Source: Branchiostoma floridae
Lineage: Eukaryota; Chordata; Leptocardii; Amphioxiformes; Branchiostomatidae
NCBI RefSeq assembly: GCF_000003815.2
Contig: NC_049984.1
Span: 13,002,003-13,062,002, forward strand
DNA length: 60,000 bases
Direction: 5' to 3'
Part shown: positions 1-12,200 of the stretch, piece by piece
How the letters are laid out: every line of letters begins with the position of its first letter
How positions within the stretch are numbered: position 1 is the first letter of the stretch
The notes under the pieces: model-generated
Databases searched by the model: none
What the model was told of the DNA's origin: nothing
The model's input: the letters and a program-made list of their open reading frames with translations, nothing else
Made by a program: the position numbers and the translations under genes

Positions 1-51
1 GTGTGTGTGCGTGCGTGTGTGTGTCTGTGTGTATGTCTACCTGTCTGTGTT
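1..51. repeat. GT-rich microsatellite
   Basis: Mostly alternating GT with GC, TC and TA interruptions, running off the left edge of the window. Simple-sequence repeat. Confidence 0.9.
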
Positions 52-2990
52 TTACTAAAAAAAAATCAAAAATGTTTAACCAATATCGTCTGGAACAACT
101 TTTTTTCTAAACTCATATTCTTTTGCTTGACAAAAACAGACTGAAGCTTCCATTGTACGAGCCAAGTGACACATCGGGTCATGAGAAAGGCGGTGCGTCC
201 TTGTGGAAATATAGGATAACGGCTCTTGATTTACCATTGTTATTACTGTTTCACATGAATTGGATAGTTTTGAAAATAGGGCAAAGATCTAGACAATGGT
301 TCTTCCATGTGTTGGGAATTAGGACCATCTGGATTCGGGAGGATCGGGTATTTAGCACGCATACACTAGCACGCAAACTTGAGTAGAAACTGTCACTCAC
401 AGTTAATCATATCTTAATGGTTTTGGAACGTAGCCTATATCATACCGTGCCTTTAGATAAGACTATCGAGTTAGCGTTTTATCACCATACTGGAACAATT
501 AGATACAGAGAACCACTGGCATATCAACACCACAAATCCTTTATCACCGGTTGCTTACATCAAATAATACTTTGAACATGTAATGAATCTTGCCAATTTC
601 AAGCTTTTCTTAATCTTCAAGTTGATTTTATTGGATTATAAAAGTTTCAAGATAAAGTGGTTTGCGCGGTTGCTTGACCCCCACGGCGTAAGAATGAGAG
701 TGCACGTGGAAGTATGCTGTTCTCACATGCCGTACCTAAAAGCTAAATGCCTCCCCCCCCCCCCCCCGAGCTAAATCAACCCGGTAGAAGCTTAAGCCTG
801 GATGCCAGGACCCACAAAGGCCAGATCCTCGGCTCCAGGGGAAAGGTGCTCAAGACTCGGAGGGGCTGTGGTAAAATTTTCCCTAAAGCCTATGAGCTGG
901 CTTGTGTGGCGCTTGGATACAGCCTGGCTTCCAGGCTGGTAGATTCTAGAGATCAACAGGAAACGCTTGAACTTGTGTCATGATGGGAAGAAGGGAATAG
1001 CAAGATCTGACTTGTAGTACAGTCTCTAGACAATTGCTTTTAATGGCTTCCTAGTGACATGAAAGGCTGAATCTACTTATCCTGTTTTGAAGCGATCATT
1101 TTGTACAGGGAGAGCGGATGCGCCAGACTTCCTTGCCAGGCGTCGAGTCCAAGTGTCAATCGGACCTTTCCAAATAGCTTTAATGATGTAGCTCTGTGCA
1201 CACGGTAACCGAGGGAGATGCGACATACATTGTATAGCACACATACAGTGCCAGAGTGGGCCGTAACAGACCATTGGAAAAGCTTTGATTTCAATATGGC
1301 AGTATGAAACGTGTTACAAACTGGTGTTACTGAAGTTTTTTAATGGAACAGACCGGATTTACGTGCACGTACAAGGACGCACGACCCTTCAGCGTACGTC
1401 ACAGCAGCTACATGCACACCTTATCAAATTCTCATCGCATACCTGTACCAGCTTGTGTTTTTCAACATGTTTTTTTTCTCTCTTATCTTTTTTGTCAACT
1501 TTGCTGAATTTCTTTCTTATCTTCATCGCTACCCACAGAGAGTTCAATTAACCTAGTCAGGGGAGCACACATATCAGCCTTCGTCTTTGCCTGATTACGG
1601 TCAGATAAATAAGCTGTTGGCATGACTTGGCAGTGTTCCCCGCTGTGGTTTATTAGCTTATATGTATTAACCTTGGACTTGGCCGGCCAGCGAGAATCAG
1701 CTCCCATGGACGTGATGTGCTGTCTAAATATTGTATATCAACACACAATCTGTTGGCCAAGACTGTTGGCGTAGGGAAATTAAAGCTGTGTTACCCGTTT
1801 GGCCCGGCTTGCAAAAGCTACCTTTTTACATTGCTAAGCTGTATTTCTTGGGGCAACTTGACAGAAATATAAAAGAAAAAAATAGTAACCAGGATACCAG
1901 ACCCCAATCCGATCTATCGATAGATATTTTGGAGATCGGATTGGGGTCTGGTATCCAGGCTAGCTCAATGGTTGCTGTGGTAAAGAAACGATCCTCACCT
2001 CTCTGTGTGTCTCAACTGAACTGAACTCCTACCCTCTGGTCTGACTTCTGTTTATTTCTTAACAATCAGACCAGATCATGACAGGACCTTAATCATGTTA
2101 CAAGCCGAATCAGTGATCTTCCCTTTGTTCTCCCTTCAAAGTTTCCTATCTTAGGGCGTTTGCTCAGCAAATTACAGGATATCTGTGGATTTCTAAGAAA
2201 GGTCAATGTGGTCAACATGCGCTCTGTTTCATACGGAATGCCTGCCATGTACATACCACCACTAGATCAAATATTAAGCAAATGTTACTTCATTTTGTCC
2301 AATATTTGGCTGAATATATACAGTGCTGATTTGCCGCTTTTTCTACAGCCTGGCCGCCATACAATTTCTGGGGCTAACATCGGCCAGCTACTCGGCTCTA
2401 TTGTCATCATACCCACACGGATTTTACCGCATGGCCCCCTGAGTTAGACGCTGAGTTATCATGACATCCAGGTAAGAGGAGCGAGCCGTTAAATTTCCCG
2501 ACTACTACTATATCTCCGCGACTCAACCTCTGCTTGGAGAATAACGTTTTCTACTATTTCTATCAATTTCATGACAGTACTCCTTACTGTATACCCCTCT
2601 CAACGTACGACAGACGGAATGGCCCGGTGTTGTCTACCGGTGAATGACCTGCTCAACTCATTGTGAACTTTTCTAACAATAAACCATGGAGACCTGCTTA
2701 CCCTGCAAAACACGAACTTCTAAATCCTTCACAACAAGTTGTTTTTGTTCCTTTCGTCTGTCATTGAGAAGGATCGTTTGGGAGGGACCGTCCGTTGGAC
2801 TTGAGAGAAGAGCTATCCACAACAATAAATCATAGTGTATGATCCCACGTTCGGCAGCTTTGATACTTGTACAAAGGGAAACAAAGTAGTTCACTTCATA
2901 GAGACAATGGTGGCAAAGGTGACGCTAAAATGCGTTATGAATTGCACTTTTGGATTCTTGTCAAAGCAAACTTGACAAACGTTGTATACA
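52..2990. other. Intergenic sequence, no gene recognised
   Basis: I see no convincing coding exon here. Short open frames lack domain motifs and splice context. It holds a C homopolymer near 752-767 and the hairpin at 1892-1956, listed separately. It is the 5' flank of the multidomain inhibitor gene. Confidence 0.6.
1892..1956. repeat. Perfect 23-bp inverted repeat (hairpin)
   Basis: Left arm 1892-1914 and right arm 1934-1956 are exact reverse complements (GGATACCAGACC... and its complement) around a 19-nt spacer. It could be a tiny MITE or foldback remnant. No target duplication or coding content was recognised. Confidence 0.85.
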
Positions 2991-2997
2991 TGGTCCC

Positions 2998-3061
2998 TGA
3001 TCACGTGACCTGGCACCCATGAACGGTTGCAGTTGTTATGAATGGTTGGTCCCGTATAAAA
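2998..3061 (+). promoter_or_regulatory. Putative promoter: E-box plus TATA box
   Basis: A TATAAAA box lies at 3055-3061, about 165 bp upstream of the start codon at 3226. A palindromic E-box in the context TCACGTGACC lies at 3001-3010. This spacing suits a transcription start near 3085-3095 and a 5' UTR of about 130-140 nt. The E-box class binds bHLH-leucine-zipper factors (USF, MITF/TFE type). Whether one acts here is inference. Confidence 0.6.
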
Positions 3062-3225
3062 ACACTGACAAATCAACATTCCCGTCATTTGCAACACAGT
3101 CCCACGGGCAGTCCAGGGGCTAGATTTTCAGGGCGCTGGACCCGATACTGGAAAGAGGACCCGTACGCGTTGTTTGTTGAGCTCAAGTTCTGTTCTCAGT
3201 CCTGAGATTTCAGAGAGACGACAAA

Positions 3226-3286
3226 ATGCGGGACTTCACAATCCAAGTAGTCCTGCTTATGGCCGCTCTGACTGGTACAAACCAAG
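3226..3286 (+). CDS. Exon 1: start codon and signal peptide
   Basis: It encodes 20 residues, a short polar N-terminus followed by the hydrophobic stretch VVLLMAALTG, typical of a secretory signal peptide. Cleavage probably falls near the exon 1/2 junction. The donor is CAAG|GTGGGT at 3287, phase 1. Confidence 0.8.
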
Positions 3287-6200
3287 GTGGGTAGTTGATA
3301 TTATCGTACAAGATTGTTGAAGACTCAAGTTAAGTCGCAAGCTACCTGCCTTGTGCTCTACAAGCTTTTAACTGTATAGCGTTCAAAGTATTTACCTTTT
3401 TATTTGCCGTTGTATACGCACATTCGTTGAGTTTACGTTTGAAAACGCGGTCACAACAGGCATGTGCTTGATAATGCGACTTTAGTTGAATAACGCCAGA
3501 ATTGCAACGCGATAAAATCAATTATTCAGAACACTCTTTGAAAAATCTCCGATATCCTTGCGTTTGAATTCGACGAGGTCAAAAAACTAGAGTTGCATCA
3601 TCTTAAAGTTCCTATGACGTATGATGTAATGAAACGATCAAATTTGATTTGTTTTGCTGATTGTTTCTCTTATTGATTAGCATGTGTTGTCTTATCGGAA
3701 ATTACTAGTAATCAAACGGCGACTAATATAAAAAGCTTAGTACATGTTTGTCCTTTTAGATACTAGGCTTCGCGTAGCCTTCCGATCGGTGCTAATCTAA
3801 CACGGGCTATAAATCTGATGCAAAGACGGATGCAAATTAATCAAAACATGTTTGTTACAAAATCTTTTCTTCAGATTCTTGTACTTTTTCCAAGAGAACG
3901 GGTTCGTTCAGTCAGCGAGCGAATTTGTCCCGGCGGCTTCCTTTCTATTTTTCTCAGATGTTAAATCAATTATGTCGGCCTGCGTTTGTAAGTACTAACG
4001 CACCTGCTCTTCTTGGGACAGAACCCAAAAGTTGTTCCATTAAATCTAACTACTTCTCGTTTCCGGAACAGCTCTCCCCTGCTAGGTATGCCAGAAGCGC
4101 TCTCACAGCTCGTATATTAAGTGTGCCGTCAAAAAAGCAGCGCTGCTTTGGCAAGACGACAGCTCATTGTTAAAGAAAAGGCCATGCCAAGATCCAGTCC
4201 CCAGGTTAATCATCTCAATCTGTTTTCGTGTTTGTGTTCAGCTGTACCCGGAGGATGCCCGCCCGGCATGCGGCATGTAGGGTTCGGGATCTGCGTGCAG
4301 CAGTGTAACGGGAACGCCGTGTGCCTGGGCCCGGGCGCCATAGCCGACAGCCCCATGGCCGACAGCCCCGCCGTCCACAGGCCCGGTACGGAGAGCCTGA
4401 TCTTTCTGATCAACTTCTTTACTTTGGTTATTGCCTATTTGCACACAAAAAGTGCAGGATGAGAGAAAAAGCAGCAACAATTACAAGCTGAACCCCCTCT
4501 TTCTGACAAGAATAACAAATTAATCATAATGCTAATAAGATAATTACGGAATTAATTAACAGACACAAATAATGATACAACTTCACCCGATTAGACAGAT
4601 CCACCAAAACCAAAAATTACAATCTACGTAAAACAGTGACAGTGACAAGACACCATGGGCTAATGCATCTAGCCTTGTAAAGCCTTTGAATACTCAAAGT
4701 TACATTTTTTAACATTTTGTGGAAAAAAAATTCCCAAAAAGATCACAATGTTACACAACCGATCATAATGGTCCCAGCGGAGGTCTTCAACCCTCCTTGA
4801 AAATAGATAAGATTTACTCCAAACATCTTGAGATATTTTGAACTAATCTTGAGATGTTTGACTTAATCTTGAGACGTTTCAAACAATCTTGAGATGCTTT
4901 CAAAAAATCTTAAGATAGTCCTAAAAGTTCTCAAGATATACTTTAAAAGGATGTTTATCTTTTATCTAAATAGCACTACTATGTGGCCTCCTCCGGTCAA
5001 TATTGACCAAATGTAAAACCCTAATAGCACAACAATGGAACAAAATATAGTACTCTCTACTCTTTAGTGCTTTGCCTCGACAAACTAAGGAGGCTTTTGA
5101 TAAATCACCATTGCTCAAACTAAGATGATCAAATGTACAAAACGTCCATTATAGACTTGGTGTTTTTATTCTCCGTGATTCCTCAATACTTGAACACTCA
5201 AGCGATGTGTAGTCGTTAAAAGTGAACTAAACTCTACCCTGGAGCTCAGACCCGAAGCGCCAGACGAGAACTCCTTCTGCAGAGAAGCTACATGTCAGGC
5301 CACCCAATCTCAAAGCAGATCCTACGGTAGTATAAGATAGTTTCAACCTTCGGTTGCCAATGAACACGCCTAGGTCGGCTGCACTCCTTTGCCAGGTTTT
5401 GATACTATCTTATGCTACCGTAGGATCTGCTTGGAGATTAAGGCTAGCAAAGTTGGCAGCTCATGTCTAATAATTTGTTGCACGGGGTGGGCGGACCGGT
5501 GGCAATATTTCACTGATGACATGTTGGCCCTCGAGTTCTAAAGCCCGGAGCCGAAGAGCTGGTCCTGGAAACAGTCGGACATACCGCCTCGTTATTGTCG
5601 ACATGAACGTCTTAAGTGTCCACTCAGGTCTCAGTCTGTCGAAACAGGGGGCTACCTTAAGATCTTAACTTCCAGTCACGTTTTACTGCGAACCGTTGTA
5701 ATTTTCTTTCATTCATTGGTTTGGTCATACCCTGTAGCTGTGACAAAAACGAAGACACTATACATGGAATTGAGGTTTTGACATAGACAGAATAACGATC
5801 AATAACAACATTCTAAGCCCAGTCCTATACATACGTATATTGATGCTATTACATATTATAAAACTCTAAACGTTTGATATGGTTTCTATCGATAGAACCG
5901 AGTCCATGTCCGCCGGGTGTCAGCCATGTGTCCTGCATGGCAGACCCGTGTGAGGTGGCCCGCTGCCCCGCCCATCCAGACGCACAGTGTAGGGCAAACT
6001 ACTGTGGAGGCTGTAACGCCGAGTTTTACGACAACCACGGCAGCAGAGTAGACTGCGACGAAGGTGAGACTTGCTCACTTGGAATACATGACATGCCATG
6101 GGGTCGGGGTGAAGGCGGGGGTCTAGCTATTCGTAGACAGTACCAGACACAATGAGCTTTCGATCTGATTAAGCTCCTTGATGTAATGGTATTGTAGAAA

Positions 6201-9200
6201 TTTTCATTCTGTTATTTGTCACATAAACGTATAGAAATGCGTAATTCCATATGATGATTCTGTATGTGAGATCTTGATTCATGTATAGAAGCGTAATTTC
6301 CAAGATTCGCAAGCGGCCCTAATGAAATTTACGTCAATCAAGAATCAAAACCCCTTCCCCGTCCTCCACACAAACACACACAGGCCAAACGTCGTGCATG
6401 GGCAGCATTGTCACTTGACTGAAGTGGCAATGTTTGGTCACCATGACAGAACAACATTGCCACTTCAGTCAGGTGCCTATGCTGCCCAGCAAACACGACT
6501 TTCACGTCTACAGGAAATTGCTAAACCAGACCCAGTCTTTGGCTGCTCATCCTAGCAGCAGTTATCCTGATGAACTGTGGCATTCCCGAGAAACAAACAC
6601 GGATCGGCAGCACTAAGCAGCCTTGCCCTGCTAAACTTCTAACCCTTTCTATAATCAAGTCCCTGCCAGTCCTCTCAACTCCTGCCAACATCGTTAGACT
6701 TTAAACTGTATGCAGAGGGACTGTTTGAACTTTGGTGCCCAAGTTCTGAGTCGAGCGGTCGCCATGGCATCCTTTCCGCTCAACATCCACACAAGGGTCG
6801 TCGGGCAAAGAAGGTATTTAAATCAGGCACGTGCCGGGGTACGGCACTGACTGGCATGAAAGCATTTCAGAACACGAACCAGTCATTTGATGGTAAGGCG
6901 GCTTGTAATACCAGCAAGTAGAATTTGGGTAACCGGTCGGAAGCCATCAGGACACGCCGACAACGTAAAACAGAAACTAAAGGATGTACACTGAATGAAG
7001 CTTGCTGTGGAAGCTATGGCTAAGTCAGCACCATTTAGAGTTTACTACTCTTTTTCTTGACATTTTCAGTCCCTTCTCAGTGCCCATCTGGAGTCGAAGT
7101 GTTCCACTGTTTCGCTAACCCATGTGACGTCACCAGTTGCCCCGCCCACCCCGAGGCTACGTGTCAGGCTAACTACTGCGGCGGCTGTAACGCCGACTTT
7201 GTGGACGAGGATGGGAACCAAGTTGACTGTAACGAAACTGGTAAGAACAGCCGTTTCTTGAGAACTGACATATCTGGAGCTACTATCTTCTTTGGAAAAA
7301 ATTATACTCTTTTCTGTTGGTAACTCGGTTGTCCCGTCGTCTTAGCCCATATATTTATGAAAGATTGTCGACACAGACCGTTGCTCATCGGAATATATAT
7401 GTACGCATTCACGTGACTTGTCTTATAGTGACGGAATATATCTTCTTTGTCTCAAAATCTCTTCCCCTCAATATTTAAAGTTCATTCACGTCGTCTTTAT
7501 TCCCTGCACTTTATGTCTGAAGTAGCTAGTTTTCATACACAGACTGTCGACTAACGAGGGGCGTGCAATAAGTAATGGTCCTGACCCACTTCCAGTTGTC
7601 TGATCTAAATGAAATTTTGTATGTGTAATAATTCATATCTCTATGGGTTATGTTGCAAAAGACAGCTCTGAACTAATTGTGGTTTCTGATTTACTGGTGT
7701 TTGAACTTAGTCAGGTGCGAAATGGACCAGGTGTGAAATGGAACCAGTTGAGTGTCGCGCAGTGATCCGGTTTTTGTATTTGAAAGGACGCACACCAAAG
7801 AAGACTTTTGATGAAATAAATGAAACTTATGGTGATGATGCCCCATCATATGACCTTGTAAAACGCTGGCATCCTGAATTCAAACGTGGCTGGAAGTCTG
7901 TGGAAACAGCTCCCAGACCTGGTCGTCCCTCTTGTGCCATTGATGAGGCATCAGTTGGAGGACCAACCTGGGGTGTCCTACAAAATCGGTGTCCAGAGCT
8001 GCATCAAACGATGGGAGAAATGCATAACTCTGGGTGATTCCTATGAAGAGAAAGACTAATAACTGTGCCAAGTTTCATTAATCTCCTGCTATGGGAAATG
8101 GGTCAGGACCATTACTAATTGCACGCCCCTCGTAGATCCATATCGACAACTTTAATATGCCATTATATTGTAGATCCCATGTGCCCACCTGGAGTTCCCG
8201 TGTTCCACTGCTTCGCTAACCCATGTGACGTCACCAGTTGTCCCGCCCACCCTGAGGCCACGTGTCAGGCCAACTTCTGCGGCGGCTGTAACGCCGAGTT
8301 CTTCGATGAAGACGGCAACGAAGTTGCCTGTGACGAAACTGGTAAGAACACTGTTTCATCTTAACTAGACATATCTTCATTGTACAAATATGTATTTTCT
8401 GTTATATGGTTTTCCTGTAAACCCGTGGAAATGCAGGTCATCAGGAAAATAGGGTCGATTGTAATGACGGACATTACCTTTCTGCCAAAGTTGAGTATTG
8501 GTAAAAGTTTTCACCGAAGAGGAATAAACATTATCAAAGATACTCCTGGCAAGCTGCGATATTCTCTCAAACACCTGCTTGACACCGATGACCATCAATT
8601 ACGTGTATGTACTTTATAAAGGACATAAAAGTGTTGGTATTAAAACAACGTTGATTTTAAAATGTTTTGGATAAAACCTTGCCATTTACATAAACTTTTT
8701 AATTATCAAGTAATTTCGCCTTTAGTTTGCGTGACCAATGTGAAGTTCTCGGCTCATTGGCACACCGAATCAGTGTGTGGTCTCATCACTGTACGGACAT
8801 ACTTCAGATAATTGATTAGCCGGGAGGCCGATAGGGCTTCACTCCACTGTTAAGCATGTCAGCATCAAACCCGCGCCCTCTTGGTTCTGAGCCAAACGCT
8901 TGGTTCTGAGCCAAATAGTTACACCACATGATGTCATTTTGACTATAAGTGTGACCAGGCAAGGACGCTGTATAAGTTGTAACAGGATCTAACAGTGGGC
9001 TTCAAGCGCCACCAAACTTGGCGTAACGGTTTAGAGCGTTTGGTTTTTGATCTGGCGGACCGGGTTCGTCGCGGGTTCGAATCCCGGGAACCAGAAGACG
9101 TCTTATACAACGCCCTTGGTCCAGGACAGAACAAAGTTCACCATCAGCTGTACATATATCATTTCATTGATATTTTTTGCTTTAGTCTGCGGCGAAAACA

Positions 9201-12200
9201 GTCACTTCGACACCTGTGGTCACGGAGAGTGCCAGCCCACATGTGAGAACCCCGCACCCATCTGTACACAAGTGTGTATCGCAGGCTGTCAGTGTGACGA
9301 TGGGTTTGCACTGCATGACGGGAGGTGCATTCCCATGAGCCAGTGCGGGACGGACATCCAAGAGAATCCCGGTAGGTTTTATACTTACCACCATGGTTTC
9401 ATACATTGATTGTCACGCAGTTGGAGTTTGCGCTTAATATTGTGTCATTATGCTTCTGTTTTCATTTCGAGTCATGTTTTTTTCTTCTTGATGATGTGAT
9501 ATGATGATGAACTGTGATGGAGGCAGAACTACAAAGTCTGACATCTATGATGTGTTTGTTGAAGTGACGACCACGCAGCCGCCCCGACCTTTTGGCTGTG
9601 AGCACGGGGGACAGTTCTATCCTCCAGGATCAACAATACAGGAGACTTCAGGCTGTATGGGAAGCGGTATACTTTGTGACGAGAGCGGTCAGATCATTTA
9701 TTGGGACAACTTTGGATACGGATGTAAGTCTTTTTAACTTAACAACTTTCGTCCGTTCGTGTCTTCGTCCATGCTGTCTCAGTCACAGGGTACATTTTAC
9801 AGGTAGTGTTCTGGACCTTCCCCTTATAATTTTGTTTAAACAGATTGTTGTCAGCTTGCTCCCAGGACGTACACATATGTATATTTCTAACCGTTTTTTT
9901 TTACATCCTTTGATTTCCAACATGTAAGGCTGTGAACACAATGGAGAGTACTACGAAGACGGGGCCACCATCACTGAAGACGGTGTGACCTGTGAATGTG
10001 ACGGGAGCGACACAGCCGAGCCCGCTCCTATGATCTGTCTTCCAGGTGATCTGTCATCCATTGTTTTGAGGTTTTCTGCATATTTGTGGTCAGAAAAACG
10101 AAAGAACTTTTAGATGGATCGTGTCAGGGTGATGATATTTGGTGCTGGTGCATACTAAGTAGATCTCGACGAGACGAAGGTCAGTTTCAAGGTCAATTAT
10201 TTCCCGTGAACACTTTCAGATCAGAAAATATTTCTAGCGTTTGTTGGCTTGTTCATTGTTCTTTTACCGACTTGTTTACAGCTCCAGCAGTGTGTACTGA
10301 GAACACAGAGCCCATGCCGGGTGAGTTTGTGAAACAGTGTGAGGAGGACGGCAGCTTCAGTACCAAACAGTGTCACGGCTCCACCGGCTTCTGCTACTGC
10401 GCACATCCACAGGACGGAACCATCTACCGCGAGACCGGCAGGAGGGGGGAGATGGAACACGACTGTCAGACCTACTGGCAGACAAAAGGTGCAACTGGCT
10501 TCAACAGTTTCTTAGGTTACAAATGCACCATTGTTTCTTGTAGTATACAGTGTACATCATGACACTGTGACAACAAATAGATAAACTCAGTATGGTTCTT
10601 ACAAATAAATGTGCAGTTCTTTGCACTTCTACACACACAATCAGTGTGTGTTTTCATCATAGGACAGACAAAGGATTAGCCAAGAGTCCCAGTGTGTCAG
10701 AGGTGTGACCGTATGTCAGAGGATTGCCCTAAGACTTACAATTACGCCACAACATGCCATTTTCACTATTGGTGTGTGTAAGACAAGAACAAAGCTGTCC
10801 CTTAGCTGTATAAATAACATTACATCAATGTTTTCTGCTGTAGTGTGCGGCGAAAACAGTCACTTCGACACCTGTGGCCACGGAGAGTGCCAGCCCACAT
10901 GTGAGAACCCCGCACCCATCTGTACACAAGTGTGTATCGCAGGCTGTCAGTGTGACGATGGCTTTGCACTGCATGACGGGAGGTGCATTCCCATGAGCCA
11001 GTGCGAGGGCGGCGAAGATGAATTTGGTAGGCCATTGCATATTGCACGGGCTATGATCAACACCACCATTAGAGGGATTAAACATACACATTAGCTATTT
11101 GTAACTGGTTTTAACATTTTAGAAATTAATCAAATATTCTATTATAAGCAGACACACAACAACAAAGAAGCTGTGAACAAGTTTGCTTGATTGAACCCTA
11201 CAGAGAGACCAGGCACATGCCCCGCCCCCCTTAGCGAGGTCGAGTGCCAACTGCCGAGACCGTACAGAATTTGCACGGCGGACGGGGACTGTTACAGAGG
11301 AGAGAAGTGCTGTGATAACGGGTGCGGAGGGGCGCTGGAATGCAAACGTCCGATGCGAGGTAAGGTTAGAACAGTCATCATGTTACAACATTGCTTTCAT
11401 ATGGTAGCATCTAGCTGTGCAAACTAGCCAACATAGCCAGACAGCATGTCTCGACTTAAATTCTTCTGAGTTGCTTCTTGTGCTTTTTTTTGTCTTTTCA
11501 GAGAAGCGTTTTGTTTATACTGAAAGGTAGCGTTATGGTATGGCATGGAATGATTACTCAGAAAACGCTGCCTTAAGCCCCGGTCACAAAGCGCGTACGA
11601 TTCCTTGCGATTCCTTCCGATGCGCAGGATAATCGCAGTGCGACGTAAGTCGGAAGAAAATCGGAAGCAATGGTTTAAGTATATAAAGCCGTGGTCACAA
11701 AGCGCGTAGTGGATCGTACGATGAGGTCATAAGAGCGTGCCTGCGTCAATCGCAGTGGATCATAGTAAATCGGGGAGCGTCGTATGGCGAAAAATAGAGC
11801 TGAAATGGATTTTGAACATGTTCAAAATTTCGCTATCGTCGTAAGATTTTATTTGCCCCCATAGCAGAGTTCATTACGGCAATTTTTGTCTACTGATGAG
11901 GTTATAGATTTATGATTTTTTAGCATGTTGTGATGGTTTCAGTTTTCCCTGATATTGTCGATATTGACGAAAAGGGGAAATATATCAGTCGCAACTGCCA
12001 CAGTCGCAACCAGAGAACAGCGCGCCACGCACAGGTGATGCAGACAAATTGTTTGATCGCTTCATGCACGTGAGTTTATAATTAGATCAAATCTCAGCTC
12101 TCGTCGGTCTTGGGTCAGTTTACCATAATCGTAATAACCATGGGGACAACTCGAACATAAAGGCAGGCTCTATGAGTCGGAAATATATATGATATAATTC

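Larger units (their letters stand above)
4386..5895 (+). other. Intron 2 with tandem repeat and MITE
   Basis: A 1.5-kb intron. It contains a degenerate tandem repeat of about 24 bp (4823-4918) and a short inverted-repeat element (5306-5440), both listed separately. No further exon was recognised. Confidence 0.6.

Noticed and set aside
583-983. Frames with a Pro run near 747-768
   Set aside because: The Pro run is a C homopolymer; the rest has no protein motif.
9020-9095. tRNA gene suggested by a perfect B-box
   Set aside because: The acceptor and anticodon stems do not form convincingly; a SINE head explains it better.
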